DNA of 9,543 bases from Candidatus Omnitrophota bacterium (lineage in GTDB: Bacteria; Omnitrophota; Gorgyraeia; Gygaellales; Profunditerraquicolaceae), in the NCBI GenBank assembly GCA_028715095.1, contig JAQUSM010000029.1, forward strand, positions 1 to 9,543, read 5' to 3'. Positions 1 to 6,671 of the stretch are shown here, in pieces (positions within the stretch are counted from its first letter, which is position 1; each line of letters begins with the position of its first letter). Made by a program: the position numbers and the translations under genes. The notes below the pieces were generated by a model. That model saw only the letters and a list, made by a program, of their open reading frames with translations, had not been told where the DNA came from and made no database searches.

Positions 1-1
1 G

Positions 2-1333
2 CAGCAGCCCGCGGAAATAAATTACCGCATAGACGCAGAACTTTTCAGCCTGCCCAATGGAGGCTCCAAGACTTACGAGTCTGAAATACTGGACGCGCAA
101 GGTGAAAAACATATAATGCTCTTGAGCAAATCCACTTATCCGGGTCCGGATGGAAAGATTGCCGGGTTAGTGGGGGTGATGCAGGATGTTACCGACCGCA
201 AGATGATGCTGGAGGAATTGGAGCATAAAAATACGGCGCTAGAGAAGCTGGACCAATTAAAATCGGATTTTGTCGCTATGGTTTCTCATGAACTGCGCAC
301 CCCGCTTTCTATAACTAAAGAAGGCGTCAGCCTGGTCCTGGATGGGATTGCCGGCACTATTAATTCCAAACAGAGCAAAATCCTTACTACCTCCAAGAAT
401 AATATCGACCGGCTGTCCAGGATTATCAACAGCCTTCTGGATATCTCTAAGATTGAGAGCGGCAGGGTGGAGCTTAAAAAGAAGACTGTTGATATGGAAG
501 TCTTGATAAAGAATGTTATCGCCTCGTTTCAAAATATGGCGAAAGAAAAGAAGCTGGAGATAAGAAATAATTTACCCAAGGGGCAGGGTTTAAACTTGTA
601 TGTTGATGAAGACAGGATAGTGCAGGTCTTTACTAACCTGATTGGTAATTCCCTTAAATTTACCGAGAAAGGACATATCGATATTTCTCTGGCGCAAAGA
701 GAAAATGAGGTGGAGTTCACAGTCAGCGACACAGGTATCGGCATTGCAAAAGAGGATATCCCCAGGGTGTTTACTAAATTTTTGCAATTTGGGCGCACTC
801 CCGGCGGAGGGGAAAAGGGGACGGGCTTAGGGCTCTCTATTGCCAAAGGCCTGGTTGAATTGCACAGGGGCAAGATCAGGGTAGAAAGTTCCGCCGGCCA
901 GGGCACAAAATTTATGTTCACCCTGCCCAAATATCCGGCGAATGAAAACGCCAGGGAGCATATTGAAGATGCTATCAGCGAGGCGATTAGGTCAAACATG
1001 CGCCTGACTTTAGCTATTGTAACTTTCGGTTATTCTGATAAAATAAAAAATATATATGATGGTTTAGCGGAAGATTTGTTCAAAACTATCAAGGCCCAGT
1101 TGTACAGGGGAAAAGATCTAGCCTTGATATACCCGGATGAATTCTTTATCATCATGCGGGATTGCGATAAGAACTGCGGGCTTGTTGTGCAGGGCAGGAT
1201 CGAACACGCATTAAGAAGCTATTTTGAGGGTAAGGGGCTCAGCAATGATATAAAGATAAATTTCGGCCTGGCTACTTATCCTGATGAGGCCGACAGCTAT
1301 CAGGAATTAGTGAATAAGGCCAGATTGGTTTAA
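2..1333 (+). CDS. PAS-histidine kinase with C-terminal degenerate GGDEF-like domain (5' partial)
   Basis: Sensor histidine kinase; the frame is open from base 2, so the N-terminus lies outside the window and the ATG at 116 is internal. Visible 443 residues: the end of a PAS/PAC domain (through the QDVTDRK segment, about 1-68), a helical linker, a HisKA dimerisation domain with H-box SHELRTPLS (phospho-acceptor His96, codon at 287), then HATPase_c with N-box NLIGNSLKF, G1 DTGIGI and G2 GTGLGLS. All catalytic boxes look intact. From about base 945 the protein continues into a region that aligns by eye with GGDEF domains: a helix, a beta strand, YPDEF (1130-1144) at the GGDEF position, and a final FGLATYPDEA segment. 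Metal-binding Asp and both signature Gly are missing and the last helix is cut short, so diguanylate cyclase activity is unlikely. It lies 17 bases before a receiver gene, its probable partner. Kinase identity is firm; the pseudo-GGDEF call rests on motif reading. Confidence 0.93.
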   Translation, partial: QQPAEINYRIDAELFSLPNGGSKTYESEILDAQGEKHIMLLSKSTYPGPDGKIAGLVGVMQDVTDRKMMLEELEHKNTALEKLDQLKSDFVAMVSHELRTPLSITKEGVSLVLDGIAGTINSKQSKILTTSKNNIDRLSRIINSLLDISKIESGRVELKKKTVDMEVLIKNVIASFQNMAKEKKLEIRNNLPKGQGLNLYVDEDRIVQVFTNLIGNSLKFTEKGHIDISLAQRENEVEFTVSDTGIGIAKEDIPRVFTKFLQFGRTPGGGEKGTGLGLSIAKGLVELHRGKIRVESSAGQGTKFMFTLPKYPANENAREHIEDAISEAIRSNMRLTLAIVTFGYSDKIKNIYDGLAEDLFKTIKAQLYRGKDLALIYPDEFFIIMRDCDKNCGLVVQGRIEHALRSYFEGKGLSNDIKINFGLATYPDEADSYQELVNKARLV

Positions 1334-1350
1334 GCTTGTCTGAATAAAAT

Positions 1351-1722
1351 ATGGATAAAACAAAGCTGCTGATTATAGATGATGAACCGGGGCTCGTAGA
1401 GATGCTTACGATGAGATTAGAGGCAAATGATTATCAGGTCATCTCTGCCAGCGACGGCCGGGAAGGGTTAGATAGGGCGCGGAATGAAAATCCGGATTTA
1501 ATTATCCTTGACCTCATGCTTCCTGAAATTGACGGTTATAAAGTTTGCCGGATGCTTAAGACGGATGAAAGATATAAGCAGATACCGGTGATATTTTTTA
1601 CGGCCCGCGTCCAGGCATCTGATATAAAATCAGGCGAAGAAGCGGGGGCGCAGGCATATATATCCAAGCCGTTTGAACCGGATATACTTTTGGCTAAAGT
1701 AGCCCAACTATTGAAGAAATAA
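1351..1722 (+). CDS. Stand-alone response regulator receiver (CheY-like)
   Basis: A 123-residue single-domain receiver. It has the full set of functional residues: acidic pocket Asp10-Asp11 (LLIIDDEPG), phospho-acceptor Asp54 (LIILDLMLPEIDGY), Thr84 (FFTAR) and Lys106 (ISKPFEP). The length equals a bare REC domain, with no DNA-binding or enzymatic output domain, so it should act by protein contact like CheY, or like PilG/PilH in twitching systems, or as a phosphorelay intermediate. It sits between the histidine kinase (17 bases upstream) and pilB (11 bases downstream), which suggests it takes phosphate from that kinase and acts on the pilus motor; that target is inference. No clear Shine-Dalgarno sequence precedes the ATG, so translation may be coupled to the kinase gene. 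The start is set by the receiver's first beta strand. Confidence 0.95.
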   Translation: MDKTKLLIIDDEPGLVEMLTMRLEANDYQVISASDGREGLDRARNENPDLIILDLMLPEIDGYKVCRMLKTDERYKQIPVIFFTARVQASDIKSGEEAGAQAYISKPFEPDILLAKVAQLLKK

Positions 1723-1733
1723 CCGGAGATGAT

Positions 1734-3389
1734 ATGGAGATAATTGATTTATTGTTAAAACAGAATTTAATCACCCAGCCGCAGTTAGAGAAGGCCAGGG
1801 ATGAGGTAAAGCGCACCGGAATTAAGCTTGAAAAGGCTTTGGAGAAGCTGGGCTTTATCACCGAGGAGGATATTGCCGAAGCCAGGGCTAATGCCTCGGG
1901 CTTCCTGTATATGAACCTTGAGGATTATGTTATTGACGCCGAGCTTACCAAACTTATCCCGGAAAGTATCGCCAATAAATATAAGGTAGTGCCGCTTTTC
2001 AAGATTATGGATACCCTGACAGTGGGGATGGCCGACCCCAGCGATATCCAGGCGCTTGACCATGTCCGCAGGATCAGCAAGGCAGGTTCGGTGGATCCGG
2101 TGCTGGTCTCTTCAAAAAGCATCGAGAAGGTCCTGGATTTTTATTATGGCCAGGGTAATTCCGTTGAAGAGATCGTAAAGGGCATTGAAAGCAAGAAATT
2201 GCCGGTTGATAAAGGGTTCTTGATGGAGTCCGCCGAGGAGCCGCCGGTAATAAAGCTGGTGAATATTTTGATTTCCGAAGCAGTCAAGGACCGCGTATCC
2301 GATATACATATAGAGCCGGAGATGGAGGCCCTGCGCGTGCGCTACCGTATTGACGGAATCCTGCATGAAGTGCACAGCCTGCCGAAGAAACTGCAGAACG
2401 CGGTTATCTCAAGAGTGAAGATACTGGCAGAGATGGATATCGCCGAGAGCAGAAGGCCGCAGGACGGAAAAATCAGCCTGAAGCTGGAAAATAAGGATTT
2501 GGATATCAGGGTTTCTACGTTTCCTACAGTCCACGGCGAGAATGTGGTCATGCGTTTGCTGGACCGTTCCTCTATTTTATTAGGATTAAAAGACCTGGGT
2601 TTTAGCAAGGCTAGCCTGGAAATATTCAGCAGGATGATCCTGCAGCCAAACGGGATAATTTTGGTTACCGGGCCTACCGGCAGCGGCAAGACCACTACGC
2701 TTTACTCCGCTTTAAGCACAATCAGCTCAATGGAAAAAAATATCATTACGATTGAAGACCCTGTTGAATATGAGCTGCCCTTGATCCGCCAGACCCAGGT
2801 AAACCCCAAAGCGGAGATTACTTTTGCCAATGGCCTGCGTTCAATTTTGCGCCAGGATCCGGATGTGATTATGGTCGGCGAGATCCGCGATAAAGAGACG
2901 GCGGAGGTGGCTATCCAGGCATCTTTAACCGGGCATCTGGTTTTCTCAACCTTGCATACCAATGACGCTTCCAGTTCCCTGACCCGCCTGATCGATATGG
3001 GGCTGGAGCCGTTCTTAATCTCCAGTTCATTAATCCTTGTTGTTGCCCAGCGCCTTGTGCGCCAGATCTGCCCGAAGTGCAAAGAAGAATATTCGCCTAC
3101 GCCGGCGGCTTTAGAGGATTTAGGGCTGGATGTTAAGGCGAAATTCTTCCGAGGCAAAGGATGCCCTCTTTGTAAAAATACCGGCTTTACCGGCCGGATT
3201 GGGATATTTGAAGTATTGGTGCTTAATGAAACTATCCGTAAAATGGTTGAAGAGAAAAATTCGGCTGACGCGATCAAGAAAAAGGCGGTTGAGCTGGGGA
3301 TGAAGACTTTGCGTGAAGACGGATTAGAAAAGGCCAAAGCAGGCTTAACTACCATCGAGGAGATATTAAGGGCCACTGAAATAGAATAA
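1734..3389 (+). CDS. pilB: Type IV pilus / type II secretion assembly ATPase (PilB/GspE/MshE family)
   Basis: Hexameric cytoplasmic ATPase that powers pilin polymerisation; 551 residues, normal for PilB. An N-terminal MshEN/T2SSE_N region (about 1-140) is followed by the secretion ATPase domain: Walker A GPTGSGKTT (313-321), Asp box TIEDPVEY, Walker B DVIMVGEIRD with Glu383, His box with His401 and His408, and the zinc-binding tetracysteine Cys446/449/477/480 typical of extension ATPases and absent from PilT. A GGAG site at 1725-1728, five bases before the ATG, supports the start. The gene begins 11 bases after the receiver and ends 3 bases before pilC. The MshEN half-motifs lack the Arg and Gln that bind c-di-GMP in MshE: Glu2 and Val25 in the first, Lys31 and Ala54 in the second. 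GspE of a secretion system cannot be excluded, but the pilin and PilMNO context favours a pilus. Confidence 0.96.
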   Translation: MEIIDLLLKQNLITQPQLEKARDEVKRTGIKLEKALEKLGFITEEDIAEARANASGFLYMNLEDYVIDAELTKLIPESIANKYKVVPLFKIMDTLTVGMADPSDIQALDHVRRISKAGSVDPVLVSSKSIEKVLDFYYGQGNSVEEIVKGIESKKLPVDKGFLMESAEEPPVIKLVNILISEAVKDRVSDIHIEPEMEALRVRYRIDGILHEVHSLPKKLQNAVISRVKILAEMDIAESRRPQDGKISLKLENKDLDIRVSTFPTVHGENVVMRLLDRSSILLGLKDLGFSKASLEIFSRMILQPNGIILVTGPTGSGKTTTLYSALSTISSMEKNIITIEDPVEYELPLIRQTQVNPKAEITFANGLRSILRQDPDVIMVGEIRDKETAEVAIQASLTGHLVFSTLHTNDASSSLTRLIDMGLEPFLISSSLILVVAQRLVRQICPKCKEEYSPTPAALEDLGLDVKAKFFRGKGCPLCKNTGFTGRIGIFEVLVLNETIRKMVEEKNSADAIKKKAVELGMKTLREDGLEKAKAGLTTIEEILRATEIE

Positions 3390-3392
3390 TTT

Positions 3393-4607
3393 ATGCCTAA
3401 ATATCAGTATAAAAGCAGGGATAAGTTCGGTAAAGAGGCCCGCGGAATAATGGAGGCCGAAGGTGAAGATGCCGTAGCCCAAAAGCTGATCCAGCTGGGT
3501 TTTACCCCTATTTCCATAGCAGAAGCAAAAGAGTCCGGCCTATCGCTTAATTTTTCCAGTCCAGCCACCCGGATAAAGTTCTCTGAACTGAATATGTTTA
3601 CACGGCAATTGGCAACCTTGCAGAAAGCAGGCCTGCCGATTTTGCTTTCCTTAAGCGCTTTGCGCGAACAGGTACAGAATAAAACCTTTAAAGAGGTTAT
3701 CAGCCAGATAATCCGGGATATCGAATCAGGTAAAAATTTATCCGGCGCATTAGAGAATTACCCCAAGATATTCAACAGCCTTTATTTAAATATGGTCGCT
3801 TCAGGAGAGGCCAGCGGCAGGCTGGATGAGGTTTTAGAAAGGCTGGCGACATTAAGCGAGCACGATGAAACAATCCGGCTGCGGATTAAATCCGCGACCC
3901 GTTATCCTATCATTGTAGTAGTAGCCATGATCATCGGCTTTGTCGTGCTGACTGTTTTAGTTGTCCCGCGTTATGCCAAAATCTACGAACAGTACTCCAA
4001 GGCCCTGCCTTTACCGACGCAGGTGCTTCTGTGGATTAATTACGCGGTAACTAAGCTTTGGTGGGCATTAATTTTTGCCGGGATCGCGGCGCGTTTTCTT
4101 TTTAAGCAGTACATTAATACCAAAATTGGCAGGTTCACCTGGGACAGCTTGAAACTAAAGGTCCCGGTTTTTGGCCCATTAATATTAAAGCTTTCTATCG
4201 CGCGTTTTACGCGTATTACCGGAACGCTTATGCGCAGCGGTATCCCGATCTTAAAGATCCTGGATATTTCATCCGGTTCAACCGGCAATGAGATTGTTGC
4301 CAAGGCCATAACTAATATCAGGAATAATGTTATGGAAGGCAAGGGTATTGCCGAGCCGATGAAAGTCAGCGGCCTGTTCCCTCCCATAGTGACACAAATG
4401 GTTTCGGTGGGAGAGGAGACCGGCAAGCTTGACGAGCTGCTTATCCATGTTTCTGATTATTATGATGAGCAGGTGGATTATACCATTAACAACCTGACTT
4501 CATTAATTGAGCCGATACTGATTTTTGTTTTGGGCCTGGGGGTTTTATTTATGGCTTTGGGCATATTCCTGCCGATGTGGAACTTAATGAGCATCTTTAA
4601 GAAATAA
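3393..4607 (+). CDS. pilC: Inner-membrane platform protein (PilC/GspF/MshG family)
   Basis: Polytopic platform protein on which the ATPase acts to lift pilins out of the inner membrane. It has 404 residues, the usual length. Two T2SSF repeats are visible: about 66-190, with ARQ-type start FTRQLATLQKAGLPI and signature SGEASGRLDEVLERLA, and about 268-390, with FTRITGTLMRSGIPI and signature VGEETGKLDELL. Predicted membrane segments lie near 172-192, 212-237 and 371-397. It follows pilB by 3 bases with no recognisable Shine-Dalgarno site (AT-rich stretch), which implies translational coupling. Its stop codon overlaps the next start (TAATG). Nothing looks truncated or degenerate. The family is certain; PilC versus GspF naming depends on whether the machine makes a surface pilus or a secretion pseudopilus. 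Confidence 0.96.
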   Translation: MPKYQYKSRDKFGKEARGIMEAEGEDAVAQKLIQLGFTPISIAEAKESGLSLNFSSPATRIKFSELNMFTRQLATLQKAGLPILLSLSALREQVQNKTFKEVISQIIRDIESGKNLSGALENYPKIFNSLYLNMVASGEASGRLDEVLERLATLSEHDETIRLRIKSATRYPIIVVVAMIIGFVVLTVLVVPRYAKIYEQYSKALPLPTQVLLWINYAVTKLWWALIFAGIAARFLFKQYINTKIGRFTWDSLKLKVPVFGPLILKLSIARFTRITGTLMRSGIPILKILDISSGSTGNEIVAKAITNIRNNVMEGKGIAEPMKVSGLFPPIVTQMVSVGEETGKLDELLIHVSDYYDEQVDYTINNLTSLIEPILIFVLGLGVLFMALGIFLPMWNLMSIFKK

Positions 4608-5023
4608 TGCGCCCGCTGCCCCGGCCAGCTCCATTTAAGAAAGATAAAAGCGGCCTGCTTCTTTTGGATTTAACCGTTTCTTTGACAATCATCGGGTTTT
4701 TGATCTGGATATTCGGCGCCTTTATCGGGGCGCTTGCGCAGAATTCCCGTGAGGTTGCCCTGCGTTACCAGTTGAATAATTTCCGTATGCTGGTTGTGTT
4801 GTACAAAGAATTAAAAGGGTATTACCCGGAGGACTTAAAGGTGCTTGTTCAGTCAAGCCACAGGTTATCTAAAACGGATGAGCTTATTTTTAAAGAGAAA
4901 TTTTTAAGTTCGCTTGAACAGGATGAGCATGGAGAGCCATTGGATGTTTTTGGCAGTCGTCTTTATTATGATTCCAGGAAGGGGGTGGTTGGTTCAACAA
5001 CAAAAGGTTATGAAACTTGGTAA
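4607..5023 (+). CDS. Divergent prepilin-like protein with Asp at the Glu5 position
   Basis: 138 residues; its ATG overlaps the pilC stop by one base (TAATG), so it is translationally coupled. A basic, proline-rich leader ends in KDKSG, followed by a hydrophobic helix starting LLLLDLTVSLTIIGF (17-31). This resembles a class III signal with prepilin-peptidase cleavage after Gly16. However, the mature residue 1 would be Leu instead of Phe/Met and residue 5 would be Asp (Asp21) instead of Glu. The soluble part ends with DVFGSRLYYDSRKG, which recalls the DPWGNPY-type C-terminal segment of GspG-like pseudopilins and minor pilins. It has no cysteines. Its place right after the platform gene matches mshF in MSHA pilus clusters, but similarity to MshF cannot be judged here. 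Likely a minor pilin or priming pseudopilin; whether it is processed is unknown. Confidence 0.75.
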   Translation: MRPLPRPAPFKKDKSGLLLLDLTVSLTIIGFLIWIFGAFIGALAQNSREVALRYQLNNFRMLVVLYKELKGYYPEDLKVLVQSSHRLSKTDELIFKEKFLSSLEQDEHGEPLDVFGSRLYYDSRKGVVGSTTKGYETW

Positions 5024-5038
5024 TAGAATATAAACTAT

Positions 5039-5044
5039 AGGAGG
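5039..5044 (+). promoter_or_regulatory. Strong Shine-Dalgarno site of the major pilin gene
   Basis: A perfect AGGAGG (part of AGGAGGAGC) seven bases before the ATG at 5052. It is the only full-length anti-16S match found upstream of any gene here; pilB has GGAG and the other genes have weak sites or none. This points to high translation of the 5052 gene relative to its neighbours and fixes its start. Confidence 0.85.
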
Positions 5045-5051
5045 AGCAAAA

Positions 5052-5405
5052 ATGAAAAGGGGTTTTACATTAATTGAATTGATCATGATTATCGTGATCC
5101 TTGGTATTTTGGCGGCAGTCGCCGTGCCTAAGTATTTCGATCTCCAGGCCTCAGCTAAGGATGCCGCGGAAAAAGGCGTTGTCGGAGGGGTACGCGCCGG
5201 AATTTATACATATTTCGCGCAGAACAAGGCGTTTCCGGGAACCTTGGATTCAGCTACTACAACCTGTGATGCCACCACTCCCTGTTTTATCACGGTTTTA
5301 CAGCAGGGCGGAGTTACCTCTGATTGGACTAAGAGCGGGTTGACTTACACCGGACCTGCAGGCGGTGCCTATACCTATACCCCGGGAACCGGAGAATTTA
5401 AATAA
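5052..5405 (+). CDS. Type IV major pilin candidate
   Basis: A 117-residue prepilin with a very short leader (MKRG) and a canonical class III signal: cleavage between Gly4 and Phe5, then FTLIELIMIIVILGILAAVA, with mature Glu5 at residue 9. The helix continues through VPKYFDLQASAKDAAEKG, similar in style to MSHA and GspG-type pilins. The small globular part has two cysteines (Cys72 and Cys78) five residues apart, probably a tight disulphide loop, and ends in a Gly/Thr/Tyr-rich strand region. It is called the major subunit because it has the best ribosome binding site in the window and is followed by a stable hairpin that would limit read-through or protect the transcript's 3' end. The DPWGNPY-type segment of GspG is absent, which favours a pilin over a secretion pseudopilin. 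Signal and class are firm; 'major' is inference. Confidence 0.9.
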   Translation: MKRGFTLIELIMIIVILGILAAVAVPKYFDLQASAKDAAEKGVVGGVRAGIYTYFAQNKAFPGTLDSATTTCDATTPCFITVLQQGGVTSDWTKSGLTYTGPAGGAYTYTPGTGEFK

Positions 5406-5421
5406 GGGGTTAAACAATTTT

Positions 5422-5468
5422 AGCGCAAGGCGTCTTGAACAGTATCTTTTAAGATGCCTTGCGCTTTA
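5422..5468 (+). terminator. Hairpin after the major pilin gene (attenuating terminator or mRNA-stabilising structure)
   Basis: Bases 5422-5439 pair with 5448-5465, giving an 18-bp stem with two G-U wobbles (5432/5455 and 5437/5450), no mismatches and an 8-base loop (5440-5447). The lower half is GC-rich (AGCGCAAGGC). It starts 17 bases after the pilin stop codon. The run after it is only TTTATAATAAAATT, a poor U-tract, so termination is probably partial. Since all downstream genes are on the same strand and no promoter is evident, it likely lets a fraction of transcripts continue into the minor pilin genes. Confidence 0.6.
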
Positions 5469-5485
5469 TAATAAAATTATCTAAA

Positions 5486-6283
5486 ATGATTAAACAAAAA
5501 AAAGGCATTGCTCTTATCGCCGCGGTAATGCTGATTGTTTTTGTGTCTATTTCGGTTTTAGGGCTTTCTACTTTTATAGCCGGCTGGTATGGGCAGATCA
5601 ATAGCGCGGAAAGACAGGAGCGCTGCATTTACAATGCCGCCGCCGGAATTAATTACGCTTTATACCAATACCGCAACAGCGCGACCCTTACCAATGCTGC
5701 TGTCAATATCGACGCGAATAATAATTTTACCGTTTCTACGGTTGCAAACGGAGGCAGCGGCGGTGCCGCGGGGGCGCTGGTGGTCGATGCTACAAATGCC
5801 CATCTGGGGAGCAATAACAGGCGCCTGCTGGGAGTAACGATAAGGAATTCTTCGGGTAGCTCTGTTACTATCGACCGGATGATTGTTACCTGGAGCATTA
5901 GCAACAGAAGGATGACTCAAATCAAGATTAATAATTCAACCGTTTGGTCAGGGAGCGCAAATTCCAGCCCTGCCGATGTAAATATTAATAATACTACAAT
6001 ACCCGCCAACACCACACGCGCTATTGATCTTATACAATTTAACAGCACCATGATTAACGCGGTTATTACTTTAAGCTTTCATATGACTGACGAGACTACC
6101 ACTACTGCCTGTACAGCCTGGCCGGACCAGGGCTCTGTTTGTACGCAGGCTGCTGCCGGTCTTACTATAACAAGCATGGGCAAGACTGCCGGCTCAAATC
6201 AATACCGTTCGATTCAGGCAACTTATAATACGGCTAACGGAAACATTTCGGATTATGATGAAGTTAATCAAGTTGTCCCGTAG
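5486..6283 (+). CDS. PilX/GspK-like prepilin with large beta-rich, Asn/Thr-rich ectodomain
   Basis: 265 residues from ATG 5486. The frame also offers a TTG at 5459, but that codon lies inside the hairpin stem, and the ATG gives a normal leader. MIKQKKG is followed by IALIAAVMLIVFVSISVLG, a PilX_N-like signal with Ala instead of Glu at mature position 5, as in GspK/PilX-type components placed at the fibre tip. After the helix and an SAERQERCIYNAAAGINYA segment typical of PilX N-termini, the rest looks like alternating beta strands, perhaps an Ig-like sandwich. It is rich in Asn, Ser and Thr, with about ten N-X-S/T sites and one Cys pair (ACTAWPDQGSVC). No Shine-Dalgarno site is visible. Its last 29 bases overlap the next gene. 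Likely role: tip or priming minor pilin, perhaps adhesive; the ectodomain's function is not recognised. Confidence 0.8.
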   Translation: MIKQKKGIALIAAVMLIVFVSISVLGLSTFIAGWYGQINSAERQERCIYNAAAGINYALYQYRNSATLTNAAVNIDANNNFTVSTVANGGSGGAAGALVVDATNAHLGSNNRRLLGVTIRNSSGSSVTIDRMIVTWSISNRRMTQIKINNSTVWSGSANSSPADVNINNTTIPANTTRAIDLIQFNSTMINAVITLSFHMTDETTTTACTAWPDQGSVCTQAAAGLTITSMGKTAGSNQYRSIQATYNTANGNISDYDEVNQVVP

Positions 6284-6671
6284 AAAAACCGGTAAGAGGG
6301 GCTTTACTTTAATTGAACTGATTATGGCGATAGTCGTAGTCGGTATTATTGCCTTGCCCATCTCTATTACTTTGGGTAAACATGTGCAAAGCGTATTTGT
6401 CTCCCAGGATTACACCACGGCCTTAAATTTAGCCCGCTTTGATATGGAGCAGGCGCTTAATACTGATTATGCCAGCCTAAGCAGCGCCTCTTTCAACAAT
6501 TACCAGGGGTATGATTATAATTTGAGCCGCACCGTAACCTACGCTCAAGGCAGCGCCGGATCGGCGGAGAGTTTAAAATTAGTCACTATCAGCGTAACCA
6601 GAGCAGGCAAGGCGGATGTCCTGGTCACTTTAAAAACATATATTGCCAAGAATGTAACTTCAGGCTTATGA
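6255..6671 (+). CDS. Type IV minor prepilin (PilV/GspI/MshD-like)
   Basis: 138 residues with a basic 16-residue leader ending KTGKRG, then FTLIELIMAIVVVGIIALPI, a canonical prepilin signal with Glu at mature position 5. The short beta-rich C-terminal part (residues about 60-138) has no cysteines. The start is uncertain between the adjacent ATGs at 6255 and 6258; both lie inside the end of the preceding gene, so translation is probably coupled by the 29-base overlap. The stop overlaps the next start as ATGA. Its position in a run of three small prepilin genes after the major pilin fits the minor-pilin set (PilV/PilW/PilX or GspH-K) that starts fibre assembly. Assignment to a particular minor pilin is tentative. 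Confidence 0.88.
   Translation: MMKLIKLSRRKTGKRGFTLIELIMAIVVVGIIALPISITLGKHVQSVFVSQDYTTALNLARFDMEQALNTDYASLSSASFNNYQGYDYNLSRTVTYAQGSAGSAESLKLVTISVTRAGKADVLVTLKTYIAKNVTSGL

Noticed and set aside
116..118. ATG at 116 as the start of the histidine kinase.
   Set aside because: The frame is open from base 2 and the upstream codons continue a PAS domain (YESEILDAQGEK), so the true start is outside the window.
529..999. Long minus-strand ORFs here and at 2702-3376, 4040-4426 and 7472-7765.
   Set aside because: They lie fully inside well-supported plus-strand genes, show no domain-like motifs, and have compositions expected from reading the opposite strand.
1322..1350. Possible frameshift truncating the GGDEF-like domain at its last helix.
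   Set aside because: Neither alternative frame after 1322 continues with a recognisable ADxALYxAK-type helix before reaching a stop, so an ordinary short C-terminus is the simpler reading.
4948..4970. Possible sigma-54 promoter (TGGCAG followed by TTTAT) upstream of the pilin, as in PilR-regulated pilA.
   Set aside because: The conserved GC of the -12 element is missing and the spacing does not fit.
5008..5038. Possible promoter in the AT-rich stretch before the major pilin (TATAAA and TATAGG as -10-like boxes).
   Set aside because: No -35 element at proper spacing was found, and the stretch is short; AT-richness alone is not enough support.
5459..5485. TTG at 5459 as the start of the PilX-like gene.
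   Set aside because: It lies within the 3' arm of the hairpin and has no ribosome binding site; ATG 5486 yields a standard short basic leader before the cleavage Gly.
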